Positions 1 through 9,505 of a stretch of 64,000 bases of DNA are shown piece after piece (within the stretch, counting starts at the first letter, position 1; each line of letters starts with the position of its first letter). A program made the position numbers and the translations under genes. The notes beneath the pieces are model-generated. The model was given only the letters and a program-made list of their open reading frames with translations. It did no database searches and had not been told where the DNA came from. The stretch comes from Arsenophonus apicola (GTDB lineage Bacteria; Pseudomonadota; Gammaproteobacteria; Enterobacterales; Enterobacteriaceae). The stretch lies in contig NZ_CP084222.1 in NCBI RefSeq assembly GCF_020268605.1, positions 1,674,001-1,738,000 of the forward strand. Reading direction: 5' to 3'.

Positions 1-521
1 ATTGTACCACCGCTAAACGTTATATTTTTGCCATAACTATTACCGTCAAGTGGACTTAAGTTTAAATTTGCATCTAGACCTTCATTAAAACCAACATCAA
101 CATTACCAGTTATAAAAGCTTGTTCCTGAGTATATTTGAAGAGTTCTTCTGTGGTCTCATTTTTAACAAGTTCAATACTCGCTGAGGCTAACCTTGGTAG
201 CAGATTAAGTTTAACTATTTTATTAATAGGAAAAGGGCCATGAAAAATTTTTGTGGCAAACTTAACAATGGTAGTTTTTCCTTCGTCATTCTCTTTTAAA
301 TTAATAATGATATCTGCGTTAGAAGTGAAAATTCCACGCTGATAATTTTCTGTTTTAACATTAATACCAGCTTCTGGTGCATTATTCTTTAAGGTAGTAT
401 TTGTACGCTCAATGAAAGTATTAAATTCTCCCTCAATTTTTTTTCCAGCATACCAAGAGCCAATGGTCCAAATTATGACAACAATTGCAATGACACTTAC
501 AGCTACTAACGATTTCTTCAT
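1..521 (-). CDS. ydgA: YdgA family protein (DUF945), 3' part beyond the window edge
   Basis: The minus-strand frame opens with ATG at 519-521, starts MKKSLVAVSVIAIVVIIWT and stays open to the window edge, so only the first 173 or so residues are seen. It has an N-terminal signal anchor followed by a GSWYAGKKIE segment typical of YdgA/DUF945 inner-membrane-anchored periplasmic proteins. An SD-like GGGATGG lies just upstream. The function of the family is not well established. In E. coli ydgA lies beside manA, and the same neighbour is seen here, which supports the name. The C-terminal part is cut off by the window, not by mutation. Confidence 0.85.
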   Translation of the reverse strand, partial: MKKSLVAVSVIAIVVIIWTIGSWYAGKKIEGEFNTFIERTNTTLKNNAPEAGINVKTENYQRGIFTSNADIIINLKENDEGKTTIVKFATKIFHGPFPINKIVKLNLLPRLASASIELVKNETTEELFKYTQEQAFITGNVDVGFNEGLDANLNLSPLDGNSYGKNITFSGGT

Positions 522-610
522 ATATCCATCCCTTAAGGATTTTAGCGGGTAAAAGTAATCAAATTTAATAAAATATATTATATACAGCTTTGCATGTATT
601 TTAATTTTTG

Positions 611-1786
611 CTAATAATTAAAAACTCTGGCCAATTTACCTTTTCCATTAAGCATAATTTGCCTTTCGGATGCGGATATAAATATTGATTCACCAGATAG
701 AATTTCGGCAGTTTGGTTTTCTGAGGTGATAGATATCTTACCATCAACACAAAATAAAATGGTCGCTGAACTGTTTTCTATTGTAGTTAATTGATGATCA
801 ATCAGATATAAAGAAAAAGCAAAATCATCAACTGGAATGGGATAACAACATTCATTATCGCGTATATTCGGTTGTAGTAATAATGTATTGCAGGGTTTGC
901 TAATGAAATCTATATTAGCCAGTAATTCAGCAATATCAACATGCTTATTAGTTAATCCCGCACGTAGTACATTGTCAGAATTAGCCATCACCTCTAATCC
1001 AACGCCTTCAATATAGGCATGCGGCGTTCTAGCATAAAGAAACATTGCTTCACCGGGTTGTAATTCAATAATATTCAATAACAATGGTGCAAAGAGTCCA
1101 TTATCGTCAGGATAGAGTGGCAGCATTTTTTTGATTGTGAGCCATGGTTCTCCATCTCCTTGAGGTACAACAGATTTTAAGGCGGTGAGTAGCCGTTGCT
1201 TTTCTCCTGTTGGCAGGTTTAATAAATGTTTAAAAAGTTGTGCTAGTTGATTTTCTGTTGGTGTCTTTAAAAATAGCTGGATAATTGGTGAAGCTTCTGC
1301 AATCGGCGTCAAGAGATTAGTGATTTCTTTTAAAGGGCGAAATGAATTTAGCGCTTTGAAGGGTGTTAAAGCATAAATTAATTCAGGTTTATGATTATCA
1401 TCTTTATAATTACGCTTTGGACAATTGTGGGCAATCCCGGCGGCGTTTTCCTGCTTAAAACCTGCTTCGGCAGCAATTTTATCTGGATGCACCTGAATTG
1501 AAAGTGGTTGTGCAGCACAGAGTACTTTGAATAAAAAAGGTAAGCGATGAAATTTTTGCGCAATTTTTTTACCGAGGTAATATGTCGGATCGGTTGCGAT
1601 TAATTTATCTAACGATATTTTTTGCTGATTATTAATATCTTCTACAATGGAGCTGGCTTTAGGATGTGCACCCATCCATAATTCAGCCATCGGTAAATGC
1701 TGAGGATTTTTGATATGGTAAAGCTTGGTTAGGGCATCTTTACTTCCCCAGTCATAGTGTTGAATCTTATTGATCATTTTAAACAT
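611..1786 (-). CDS. manA: Mannose-6-phosphate isomerase
   Basis: Type I phosphomannose isomerase, which interconverts mannose-6-phosphate and fructose-6-phosphate in the cytoplasm. The 391 residues match the E. coli length. The sequence shows the Zn-binding QVHPDK and NHKPELIYAL segments and the conserved EAMFLYARTPHAY and NSDNVLRAGLT motifs of the cupin core. The MFKMINKIQHYDWGSK start aligns with the E. coli N terminus. The gene sits between ydgA and a divergent fumC, the arrangement of the E. coli manA-fum-tus region. The frame is complete and no key motif is missing. Confidence 0.97.
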   Translation of the reverse strand: MFKMINKIQHYDWGSKDALTKLYHIKNPQHLPMAELWMGAHPKASSIVEDINNQQKISLDKLIATDPTYYLGKKIAQKFHRLPFLFKVLCAAQPLSIQVHPDKIAAEAGFKQENAAGIAHNCPKRNYKDDNHKPELIYALTPFKALNSFRPLKEITNLLTPIAEASPIIQLFLKTPTENQLAQLFKHLLNLPTGEKQRLLTALKSVVPQGDGEPWLTIKKMLPLYPDDNGLFAPLLLNIIELQPGEAMFLYARTPHAYIEGVGLEVMANSDNVLRAGLTNKHVDIAELLANIDFISKPCNTLLLQPNIRDNECCYPIPVDDFAFSLYLIDHQLTTIENSSATILFCVDGKISITSENQTAEILSGESIFISASERQIMLNGKGKLARVFNY

Positions 1787-1955
1787 ATAATACTGCTCTT
1801 AGTTGATAAAATTTTATTTTTAACTGTAATGCAATAAACCCGCTTATCTCTCACATTTTAAATTAAAAATAGTGCATGATTTCAAGTACAATTAGTTTAT
1901 CTGCAAAGATGGATTTATGCATATCCAATTATTTTATGCTAAGGAGATAACAATA

Positions 1956-3353
1956 ATGTCAGAATATCGCATTGAAAAAGACTCAATGGGTGAAATTAAA
2001 GTCCCAGCGGATAGGCTATGGGGCGCACAAACGCAACGCTCGCTCGAGCATTTCCGTATCTCAGTGGAAAAAATGCCTGTTGCCTTGATCCATGCATTGG
2101 CATTAACTAAAAAAGCAGCAGCTGAAGCAAATACTGATTTAGGTTTGATAGCAAAGGATAAGGCTGATGCTATTATCGCCGCTGCTGATGAAGTCTTAGC
2201 GGATAAGCATATGGCTGAATTTCCATTAGCCATCTGGCAGACTGGTTCTGGTACGCAAACTAATATGAATATAAATGAAGTCTTAGCGAACAGAGCGAGT
2301 GAAATTTTAGGCGGAAAAAAAGGTCAACAACGTTTAATTCATCCAAATGATGATGTAAACAAAAGCCAGAGTTCTAATGATGTATTTCCAACAGCAATGC
2401 ATGTGGCTGCTGTTATTGCTTTACACCAACATCTGTTACCTAAATTAAACCAGCTACGAACTACTTTTAAGCAGAAATCTGACGCTTTTAATGATATTGT
2501 CAAAATTGGCCGCACGCATCTTCAAGATGCAACACCTTTAACGTTAGGCCAAGAAATATCAGGATGGGAAGCCATGCTAGCTTATAATATTCGTCATATC
2601 GAAGAAAGTATTCCTCATCTTAGTGAATTAGCCTTGGGTGGAACTGCGGTTGGTACCGGGTTAAATACCCATCCTGAATATGCTGTTAAGGTTGCCAGTA
2701 AAATTGCAAAATTATCCGGTTTACCGTTTGTTACTTCACCTAATAAATTTGAAGCTTTAGCGACGTGTGATGCTTTGGTTCATGCTCATGGTGCTTTAAA
2801 AGGTTTAGCCGCTTCATTAATGAAAATCGCTAATGATGTAAGGTGGTTAGCCTCAGGTCCTCGTTGTGGTATTGGCGAAATTATGATCCCTGAAAATGAG
2901 CCTGGTAGTTCGATAATGCCAGGAAAAGTCAATCCAACTCAGTGTGAAGCATTAACTATGCTTTGTGCTCAAGTTATGGGTAATGATGTAGCTATTAATA
3001 TTGGTGGTGCATCAGGTAATTTTGAACTTAATGTTTTTCGACCCATGATTATAGATAATTTTTTACAATCAGTGCGTTTATTAGCGGACGGTATACTGAG
3101 TTTTAATGATCATTGTGCTAAAGGAATTGAACCTAATCGCCAGCGTATAGACAAATTATTACATGAATCATTAATGCTAGTTACTGCACTAAATACGCAT
3201 ATTGGTTATGATAAAGCCGCTGAAATCGCCAAAAAAGCCCATAAAGAAGGTTTAACCCTTAAGCAAGCAGCATTGAAACTCGCTTATTTAACGGCAGAAG
3301 AGTTTGATAGTTGGGTGCGGCCTGAAAATATGGTAGGTAGTATGAAAAAGTAG
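1956..3353 (+). CDS. fumC: Fumarate hydratase class II
   Basis: Iron-independent fumarase of the TCA cycle (fumarate to L-malate). The start is set at 1956 (MSEYRIEKDSMGEI) because AAGGAG lies 9 nt upstream and this aligns with known FumC; an upstream in-frame ATG at 1917 has no such site. Visible motifs are QTGSGTQTNMN, HPNDDVNKSQSSNDVFPTA and the fumarase/aspartase signature GSSIMPGKVNP. The length of 465 residues is normal (E. coli 467). No fumA/fumB-type gene is next to it, unlike E. coli. A strong terminator follows and is shared with the convergent tus. Confidence 0.97.
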   Translation: MSEYRIEKDSMGEIKVPADRLWGAQTQRSLEHFRISVEKMPVALIHALALTKKAAAEANTDLGLIAKDKADAIIAAADEVLADKHMAEFPLAIWQTGSGTQTNMNINEVLANRASEILGGKKGQQRLIHPNDDVNKSQSSNDVFPTAMHVAAVIALHQHLLPKLNQLRTTFKQKSDAFNDIVKIGRTHLQDATPLTLGQEISGWEAMLAYNIRHIEESIPHLSELALGGTAVGTGLNTHPEYAVKVASKIAKLSGLPFVTSPNKFEALATCDALVHAHGALKGLAASLMKIANDVRWLASGPRCGIGEIMIPENEPGSSIMPGKVNPTQCEALTMLCAQVMGNDVAINIGGASGNFELNVFRPMIIDNFLQSVRLLADGILSFNDHCAKGIEPNRQRIDKLLHESLMLVTALNTHIGYDKAAEIAKKAHKEGLTLKQAALKLAYLTAEEFDSWVRPENMVGSMKK

Positions 3354-3374
3354 TTTTATTCTTTATAAAGAAAG

Positions 3375-3400
3375 AAACCGAGACAATATCTCGGTTTTTT
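3375..3400. terminator. Bidirectional terminator between fumC and tus
   Basis: The stem CCGAGA/TCTCGG with loop CAATA is flanked by A and T runs (AAA before, TTTTTT after). It lies 22 nt after the fumC stop and just before the end of the convergent tus gene, so it can serve both strands. Confidence 0.85.
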
Positions 3401-3402
3401 AC

Positions 3403-4323
3403 TTAAATCTCTTGATAAAGATGTAACCGAGCAATAATCAATTTTAGTTTTTTATTTTTTGGTTTATGTTTTATTTTTATATTATTAATATCATAGTCAG
3501 AAAGTGTACCTAATTTTGTTAAATGGTTGGTATTACAACTAAACGATAAAAGTGGAAGTGGGCAAGCATATTGTACTTGTCGTTTTTCATTTGCGTACCA
3601 AACTCTGGCAATCGGTTGAACTTTTACCGGGCGTTGTATTTTTAATATGGCATCATTAGGAATGCTATTTATATCTTGGATCTCTTTTTCAACTAAATGA
3701 CGCCATTGTTGCTTAGTATATGCCGACATTGCTTTTTCAGATCGATAGTTTTTATCTAGTCGTTCAAGTATTTGCGCTTTTGTCACCTTATTGACGATAT
3801 TTTTATTAGCCCAGCCAAAATTTATACTATCAGGTGAGTCAACATAATTGATTTTACGATAGGCATTAAGGGTAATTAATCCATGCAATTGTTGATGAAT
3901 AAATTCAAAGCGTTGTTCTTTTTTTATGCCTGATTCAAGAGTAACAATATTTTTTAACTCTATTTTTAACTTATTAATTGTTTCCAGTTGTTTTTTTATT
4001 ACGGAGTAACGTTGTGGTGATAGGTGAAAACATAATGCACCAGGTAGTCTTATTGCCGTTTTATTACTAATGTGGTGTGGATTATCATGAATAAATAATC
4101 TGTTATAGTTTGTTAATGCTAAGTTTAAAGCTGTTTTACCTGTTAACGTGTTAATTGCTATTTGATTAATATCATTATTTTCATCTCCTTTCTTGGTTTC
4201 AGGTAATTTAAATACTATTGCTGAGGTTAAAGTTAAGGTATTAAGTTCAGTTAATAAGATAGCTAATTTATCTTTTAATAGATCAAAACATTTACATAAT
4301 TTATATCTTGCGTCGTATTTCAT
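3403..4323 (-). CDS. tus: DNA replication terminus site-binding protein Tus
   Basis: Tus binds Ter sites as a monomer and stops DnaB helicase in one direction, trapping forks in the terminus. The 306-residue length fits the family (E. coli 309). The sequence has the basic, lysine-rich character of Tus and recognisable segments such as NAYRKINYVDSPDSINFGWANK and the C-terminal ARLHLYQEI. It follows fumC as in E. coli. A Ter site (4334-4356) lies 10 nt upstream of the ATG, between promoter and gene, the arrangement that gives tus autorepression in E. coli. The basic surface is divergent from E. coli, as expected for the genus distance. Confidence 0.93.
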   Translation of the reverse strand: MKYDARYKLCKCFDLLKDKLAILLTELNTLTLTSAIVFKLPETKKGDENNDINQIAINTLTGKTALNLALTNYNRLFIHDNPHHISNKTAIRLPGALCFHLSPQRYSVIKKQLETINKLKIELKNIVTLESGIKKEQRFEFIHQQLHGLITLNAYRKINYVDSPDSINFGWANKNIVNKVTKAQILERLDKNYRSEKAMSAYTKQQWRHLVEKEIQDINSIPNDAILKIQRPVKVQPIARVWYANEKRQVQYACPLPLLSFSCNTNHLTKLGTLSDYDINNIKIKHKPKNKKLKLIIARLHLYQEI

Positions 4324-4333
4324 ATAAAACCTT

Positions 4334-4356
4334 TATTTAGTTACAACATACTATTT
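4334..4356 (-). promoter_or_regulatory. Ter replication-arrest site in the tus promoter (TerB-like)
   Basis: The minus strand reads AGTATGTTGTAACTAAAT, an exact match to the core of E. coli TerB/TerD (AGTATGTTGTAACTAAA), including the G of position 6 and the GTTGTAAC core. It reads toward the tus start codon as TerB does. By the known polarity of E. coli TerB, it should stop forks moving in the direction of tus transcription (from high to low coordinates here). Tus binding here should also repress tus. Confidence 0.93.
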
Positions 4357-4585
4357 ATTATAATCATAAAAATACCTAACCTACTAAGAAAATAATAAAA
4401 TTTCTACCAATTAGAGAGAAAGGCTATTATAACCAGGATTTCTACTCAAGTAGCTCAAAGAGTCGGGGTACTAATGGCGGGTATTAAACTAAATCAAAAG
4501 GTAGGATTTGTCTTAGCTCATATCTTTGATTTAATGCAGGTCTTAAATTAACAAAGTAGTACATCTTGTTATCAAAAGGTAATTA

Positions 4586-6025
4586 ATGAAACTTATTAAA
4601 TTATTTTTTACTCTTTTCATTTGTTTTTGTACTCAAAGCCATGCCTTATCACAAGAAAAAAATTTTCAGCTTTCAGATATTATTATCTATTATCAGCAAC
4701 TGCTAGCCGCCAATCCGATAAAATATTCTATTTATGGCCGAGATAAAATAGACGATGTAGAACTTATAAAATACAAAATGGTATCTCAAGTGTGGTCACC
4801 AGAAAAATTAGTTCCCCCACAAACTTGGCTTCATAATCTTGATATATATATTCCAACAATACCAAAGCCTAAATATGCGCTTATTATAATAAATGGTGGG
4901 GGAAGGTATGATAACAAAAATTTTTCGCCAGATTTTAACAAAGAAATGCTTCTCGATATTGCCAAAAAAACTAATGTTATTGTTATTTCAATTAATAATA
5001 TCGTAAATAGCTATGTTATATCGAATAATGATAATAAATTTCTCAGTGAAAATGAGCAACAATATGATTTTATTGCTCGTAATTGGGCGCTATTTATGAA
5101 TAATCCTGAAAGAAGAGCATTACCAGTAGATATACCGATGACTGCCGTTGTTTCGCAAACTATTCGGTTTACTAAACAAGAATTAAAAAAATGGAATATC
5201 AATAAATTTATTGTATCAGGCGTCTCAGCTCGAGGATGTACAGCATGGTTAGCTGCTATTGCCAATCCTGATATTGCTGCCATCGTGCCTTTTGCTAATG
5301 ATGGTCTTAATACCAATAAAATGCTAAAACATGTATATCGGAGTTATGGAAAAAATTGGCCATTCGCATTTCTTCCTTTTTATAATCAAAAAATTGATCA
5401 AATGATCGGCTCATTTCATTTTTTAAAGCTAATGCAAATAGTTGATCCGCTACAATATCTTCATTCAGATCATCAAAACCGACTTAGCATACCCAAATAT
5501 ATTATTAATGCGAGCAGTGATAACTTTTATACCCCAGATAACTCTCGTTTTTACTATGATAAATTACCTGGCATTAAATCGTTAAGGATCATACCAAATA
5601 CTAATCATATTAATATATTAGCTTTCACCGCCCCCTCTTTAATTTCATTTATTAATCGCTTGAATAGAAAAGTACCATTACCAAAATTGAGTACCTGTAT
5701 GGGTAAAAATAAACTCACTGTTCACTTCTCAGAAAAACCTGTCAAAATTACCCGCTGGATAGCAAAAAATCCCGTTGCGAGAGATTTTCGTCGCTCATGT
5801 GGTATAAAGTATCTGCCTTCATCAATCAAAATTGGCACGGATGAAAATATAACTGTTGCTATAAACACTAAAATAATGGGTTGGCAAGCCACTTATATTG
5901 AAGCTATTTTTAGTGACGGCTATGTTGCTACAACTGAGGTATACATTACACCCGATGAAAAATTTCCAATAACTGCGCCACCGGTAAAAAACTCAAACTG
6001 CCAAACTTTACCAGGGCGAATTTAA
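4586..6025 (+). CDS. PqaA-type PhoPQ-activated pathogenicity-related protein, exported
   Basis: A 479-residue protein starting with a clear signal peptide (MKLIKLFFTLFICFCTQSHA), so periplasmic or secreted. It resembles the PhoPQ-activated pathogenicity-related family (PqaA, PF10142), an alpha/beta-hydrolase-like fold. Visible signs are the YALIIINGGGRYDN oxyanion-type loop, the nucleophile-region strand KFIVSGVSARGCTAWL, and a late Asp/His pair near ASSDNFYTPDNSR and PNTNHIN. The substrate is unknown. The nucleophile motif is G-V-S-A-R-G rather than classical GxSxG. I see no convincing PhoP box upstream. It stands alone between tus and ynfM. Confidence 0.75.
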   Translation: MKLIKLFFTLFICFCTQSHALSQEKNFQLSDIIIYYQQLLAANPIKYSIYGRDKIDDVELIKYKMVSQVWSPEKLVPPQTWLHNLDIYIPTIPKPKYALIIINGGGRYDNKNFSPDFNKEMLLDIAKKTNVIVISINNIVNSYVISNNDNKFLSENEQQYDFIARNWALFMNNPERRALPVDIPMTAVVSQTIRFTKQELKKWNINKFIVSGVSARGCTAWLAAIANPDIAAIVPFANDGLNTNKMLKHVYRSYGKNWPFAFLPFYNQKIDQMIGSFHFLKLMQIVDPLQYLHSDHQNRLSIPKYIINASSDNFYTPDNSRFYYDKLPGIKSLRIIPNTNHINILAFTAPSLISFINRLNRKVPLPKLSTCMGKNKLTVHFSEKPVKITRWIAKNPVARDFRRSCGIKYLPSSIKIGTDENITVAINTKIMGWQATYIEAIFSDGYVATTEVYITPDEKFPITAPPVKNSNCQTLPGRI

Positions 6026-6124
6026 AGTTAATTAGTGCTAATATAGATAAATTAAAGTCTTAATTAAAGCACAAAGTTTTATATTTGATTAAGACCAGCA
6101 ATTTATATTTTCCTTAGTTTAATA

Positions 6125-7336
6125 CTAAATAATTAATCCAAGAGAAGTTAAAAATATAATAAAACCGATAATTCCATTCCATTTCCAATTACTCCAAAAT
6201 ACACTGCCTAATGTGCCGGCTATACTGGATCCACCATAATAGCTGAACAAATACCATGATGATGCCTGAGCTTTAGCTCGCTTTGCTCGTTTACCAATCC
6301 AGCTACTGACAATAGCATGAGCAGCAAAAAAACCTACCGTCAATATCACCATACCTAATAAAATAATTGTGATCGGGGAAAAAAAAGTAATTGCGATACC
6401 AATAAACATTAAACAAATCGCAATAAATAAAATATCTGCATAATTATACTTTAATGCTAAAAAACCAGCTTTAGACGCGCTATAAGTTCCGGCTAAAAAA
6501 ATGAAAGATAATAACCCAATCATAGTCTGAGTAAAATTATAAGGAGCTTCCAATAATCGATAACCTATATAATTATAGAGTGTTATAAAACTTCCCATAA
6601 TGATAAAACCAATCATAAATAAAAAAGGTAATCCTTTATCTCTAAGATGGACTCTAAAATTAACCCATAGGAAACGGGGACGAACTGAGGAGGCTCTAAA
6701 ATGTTGCGAAGGCGGTAATAAACGCCAAAAAATAATGGCAGCAATAAAGGTGAGCAAACTAAATACAATCGTTGCTATTCGCCAAGAAAAATGATCGGTT
6801 AGAATACCGGTAATTAAGCGCCCACTCATACCACCTATCGAATTACCACTAATATATAATCCCATTGAAAGTGCTAAATAGTTGGGATGAATTTCTTCAC
6901 TAAGATAAGTCATGGCAACAGCCGCAACACCACTCAAAGCAAGACCAACCAATGCTCTAGTTAATAAAATACCATCCCAACTTTGTATAAATGCACTGAT
7001 AAAGGTAATAATAGCCGCACTCATTAAAGCAATCACCATAATATTTTTGCGGCCTATCGCATCGGAAAGGGGACCGGTAACAAGCAGTCCCAGCGCAAGC
7101 AAGCCTGTACACAATGAAAGTGACATACTAGATTGGGCAGGTGATATTTTAAACTCGCTTGACAAAATGGGAAGTATTGGTTGCACAAAATAGAGTAAGG
7201 CAAAAGTCGATAATCCCACCATATAGAATGACAAAGTAACCCGTATATAGAGAGCATCACGATATTTTATATGATGCTGAAAGTTGTCTTTTTGGCAACT
7301 ATCATTCTCTTTATTATCTTTTTGAGATATTTTCAT
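6125..7336 (-). CDS. ynfM: MFS transporter YnfM
   Basis: A 12-helix major facilitator of 403 residues, colinear with E. coli YnfM (417 residues). Motif A-like GPLSDAIGRKNIMV lies between helices 2 and 3, followed by the characteristic GVAAVAMTYLSEEIHPN and LYISGNSIGGMSGRLITG segments and the near-C-terminal SWYLFSYYGGSSIAGTLG. The family is a putative effluxer (an arabinose/IPTG exporter has been proposed for E. coli). Linkage to mlc and bioD2 downstream repeats the E. coli ynfK-mlc-ynfL-ynfM block, although ynfL is replaced here by a broken DASS transporter gene. Confidence 0.9.
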   Translation of the reverse strand: MKISQKDNKENDSCQKDNFQHHIKYRDALYIRVTLSFYMVGLSTFALLYFVQPILPILSSEFKISPAQSSMSLSLCTGLLALGLLVTGPLSDAIGRKNIMVIALMSAAIITFISAFIQSWDGILLTRALVGLALSGVAAVAMTYLSEEIHPNYLALSMGLYISGNSIGGMSGRLITGILTDHFSWRIATIVFSLLTFIAAIIFWRLLPPSQHFRASSVRPRFLWVNFRVHLRDKGLPFLFMIGFIIMGSFITLYNYIGYRLLEAPYNFTQTMIGLLSFIFLAGTYSASKAGFLALKYNYADILFIAICLMFIGIAITFFSPITIILLGMVILTVGFFAAHAIVSSWIGKRAKRAKAQASSWYLFSYYGGSSIAGTLGSVFWSNWKWNGIIGFIIFLTSLGLII

Positions 7337-7854
7337 CGAATACCTGATAATTATTAACTAGTCATTGATACCAGAATAAATAAAATGACATATTTTGTCC
7401 AATATATAAATTGAATAAGCATATTAAAGATAACAACATAAATAACAAAAGGTGTATTACTTTAATTAAAAAATTTTAACTAAAATGCCTGACAAAACTT
7501 TTGTAAATACTTTTTTTCTTCTGCTCATTTATATATTTATTATATCAATTATAAATTAATCCATTAACTTAATAAATTGAATGAAATTTAATTAATCATT
7601 ATAAAACATCTAGATGCTTATCATTTTTTAATCATTAAAAAATTATCAATCAAAGTTATACTAAAAAACATTTAATCAAACATAATAAAATTTTGTATAT
7701 CTATATATTTTTATTTTTCATTAGTATTATCTCTATAAATTTCACCTTTATTTTGATATTAAAAGATATGCATTAATATCTTAACGCTCTAAAATTATTA
7801 CTGCGCTATTATACAATTCATGAAAATAGAACTGAGCAGAAGGAAAGAGCAGTT
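7337..7854. other. AT-rich intergenic region between divergent ynfM and the DASS transporter gene
   Basis: About 520 nt between divergent genes, very AT-rich. It presumably holds both promoters. I see no open frame of useful length, no clear hairpin and no repeat. The end has a good ribosome site (AAGGAAAGAG) for the gene at 7855. Confidence 0.5.
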
Positions 7855-9292
7855 ATGGCTAACAAAATAACGAGTCAAGTAAAATGGCTACCTCTAATGA
7901 TTATCACTATAATCGCAACATTTTTTTGGTATCAAAACCCACCAACAGGCTTAAGTATTGCTGCCTGGCAGACCGTTATTATTTTTATAGCAACTATTGC
8001 TTCAATTGTTGCTAAAGTATTACCCATCGGGGCAATTGGTCTAATTGGAATTACCATTTTTGCCCTTACTCACGCCGCCGGAGATGAGAGTGCAAGTGAT
8101 GCCATTGTAACTGCTTTAAGTGAACTTAATATTAGTTTAATTTGGCTTATTGTGGTTGCTTTTATGATTGCTAGAGGTTTTATCAAAACCGGCTTAGGAC
8201 GACGAATTGCATTACAAATGATCCGGTTATTAGGTAAAAGAACTCTAGGATTGGCTTATGGTCTCGCGGTGGCTGATTTGATTTTATCTCCAGCTATGCC
8301 AAGTAACACGGCACGTTGTGGTGGTGTTATTTATCCAATCGCTGATTCTTTAGCACGTAGTTTTGACTCCCATCCAGAAAACGAATCACGGCGAAAAATA
8401 GGAACTTTTCTGATAACTTGTATTGGTAATATTAATGATATTACTGCGGCAATGTTTATGACAGCTTATACGGGAAACTTACTGGCTGTTAAACTAGCCT
8501 CTAATGCAGGTGTTACCTTTACCTGGGGTAGCTGGCTATTAGCGGCGATTATTCCTTGCCTAATCTCATTTATTATTATTCCTCTATTGGTATATTGGTT
8601 AGTTCGACCAACTATTCGTCATACTCCAGATGCGCCAAAAATCGCACATGATGAATTAAAAAACGTAATGAATGGTTAATGTTAGCCACCGTATTGTTGC
8701 TACTTATATTATGGATATTTGGTGATATTTTAGGTATTGATCCTACTACTGCTTCTTTTACTGGTTTATCTGTATTACTACTTAGCGGTGTACTAACTTG
8801 GGAAGATGTAAAAAAAGAAAAAGATGCTTGGGATACCCTTATCTGGTTCGCCGCTCTATTAATGATGGCTAATGAGCTGAAAATTCTAGGATTTACGACT
8901 TGGTTCGGCAATCTTATTGGTGACAGTCTCAGCCATAGTATGTTAAATACTAATTGGGTTATTATTCTATTGATACTTAATGCCGCCTATTTTTACATCC
9001 ACTATTTCTTTGCCAGCGGTAATGCTCAAATTGCTGCACTTTATGCCGTCTTCTTAGGGGTTGGTATCAATTTAGGTATTCCCACAGTTCCCACAGCATT
9101 AATGCTTGCTTTTTCTAGCAGCCTATATTGCTCTTTAACTCAATATCCCATGCTCGTGGGCCAATTCTTTTTGGTGCAGGTTATGTCCCAACAGGCGTAT
9201 GGTGGAAGGTTGGTTTTATTATTAGTTTAGTCAATCAGGCCATTTTTCTTACAATTGGCCTATTATGGTGGAAAGTGCTCGGTTTTTATTAG
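7855..9292 (+). pseudogene. DASS-family anion transporter (dicarboxylate/citrate type), two frameshifts
   Basis: Divalent anion:sodium symporter family protein (CitT/TtdT/SLC13-like) in three frame segments: 7855-8679, about 8660-9150 and about 9150-9292. The first has LILSPAMPSNTARCGGVIYPI, the conserved SNT ion/substrate-binding hairpin. The second has the second half including the FFASGNAQIAAL segment. The third, in the next frame, reads GPILFGAGYVPTGVWWK and ends with the normal hydrophobic tail. Adding one A to the A6 run at 8658-8663 and one G near 9146/9147 gives a single frame of about 479 residues, the normal length. As written no full transporter is made. It is either a recent pseudogene or affected by base under-calling. 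Confidence 0.85.
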
Positions 9293-9505
9293 AATAATAT
9301 TTATGGCATAAAAACTTATTCTTTATGCCATAAATTGCAGTTAAAAATCATGCTATCGATTAAGTTAATTGCTATTAATACTTCTTTTTATAAGATGTTT
9401 TTTTTATAACTGTATTCTAGATCACAAAATAAAAGCTAAAATTCACATATACAAAAAATGCTCTTCATAATTGCAATTGATTTTAATACATTGAGTAAAA
9501 TTTTT

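Noticed and set aside
4380..4585. PhoP box before the PqaA-like gene
   Set aside because: I could not find two GTTTA-type repeats with the right spacing, so PhoPQ control is not claimed.
8921..8936. GTGACAGTCTCAG as a third matS
   Set aside because: Two mismatches in the right half of the palindrome.
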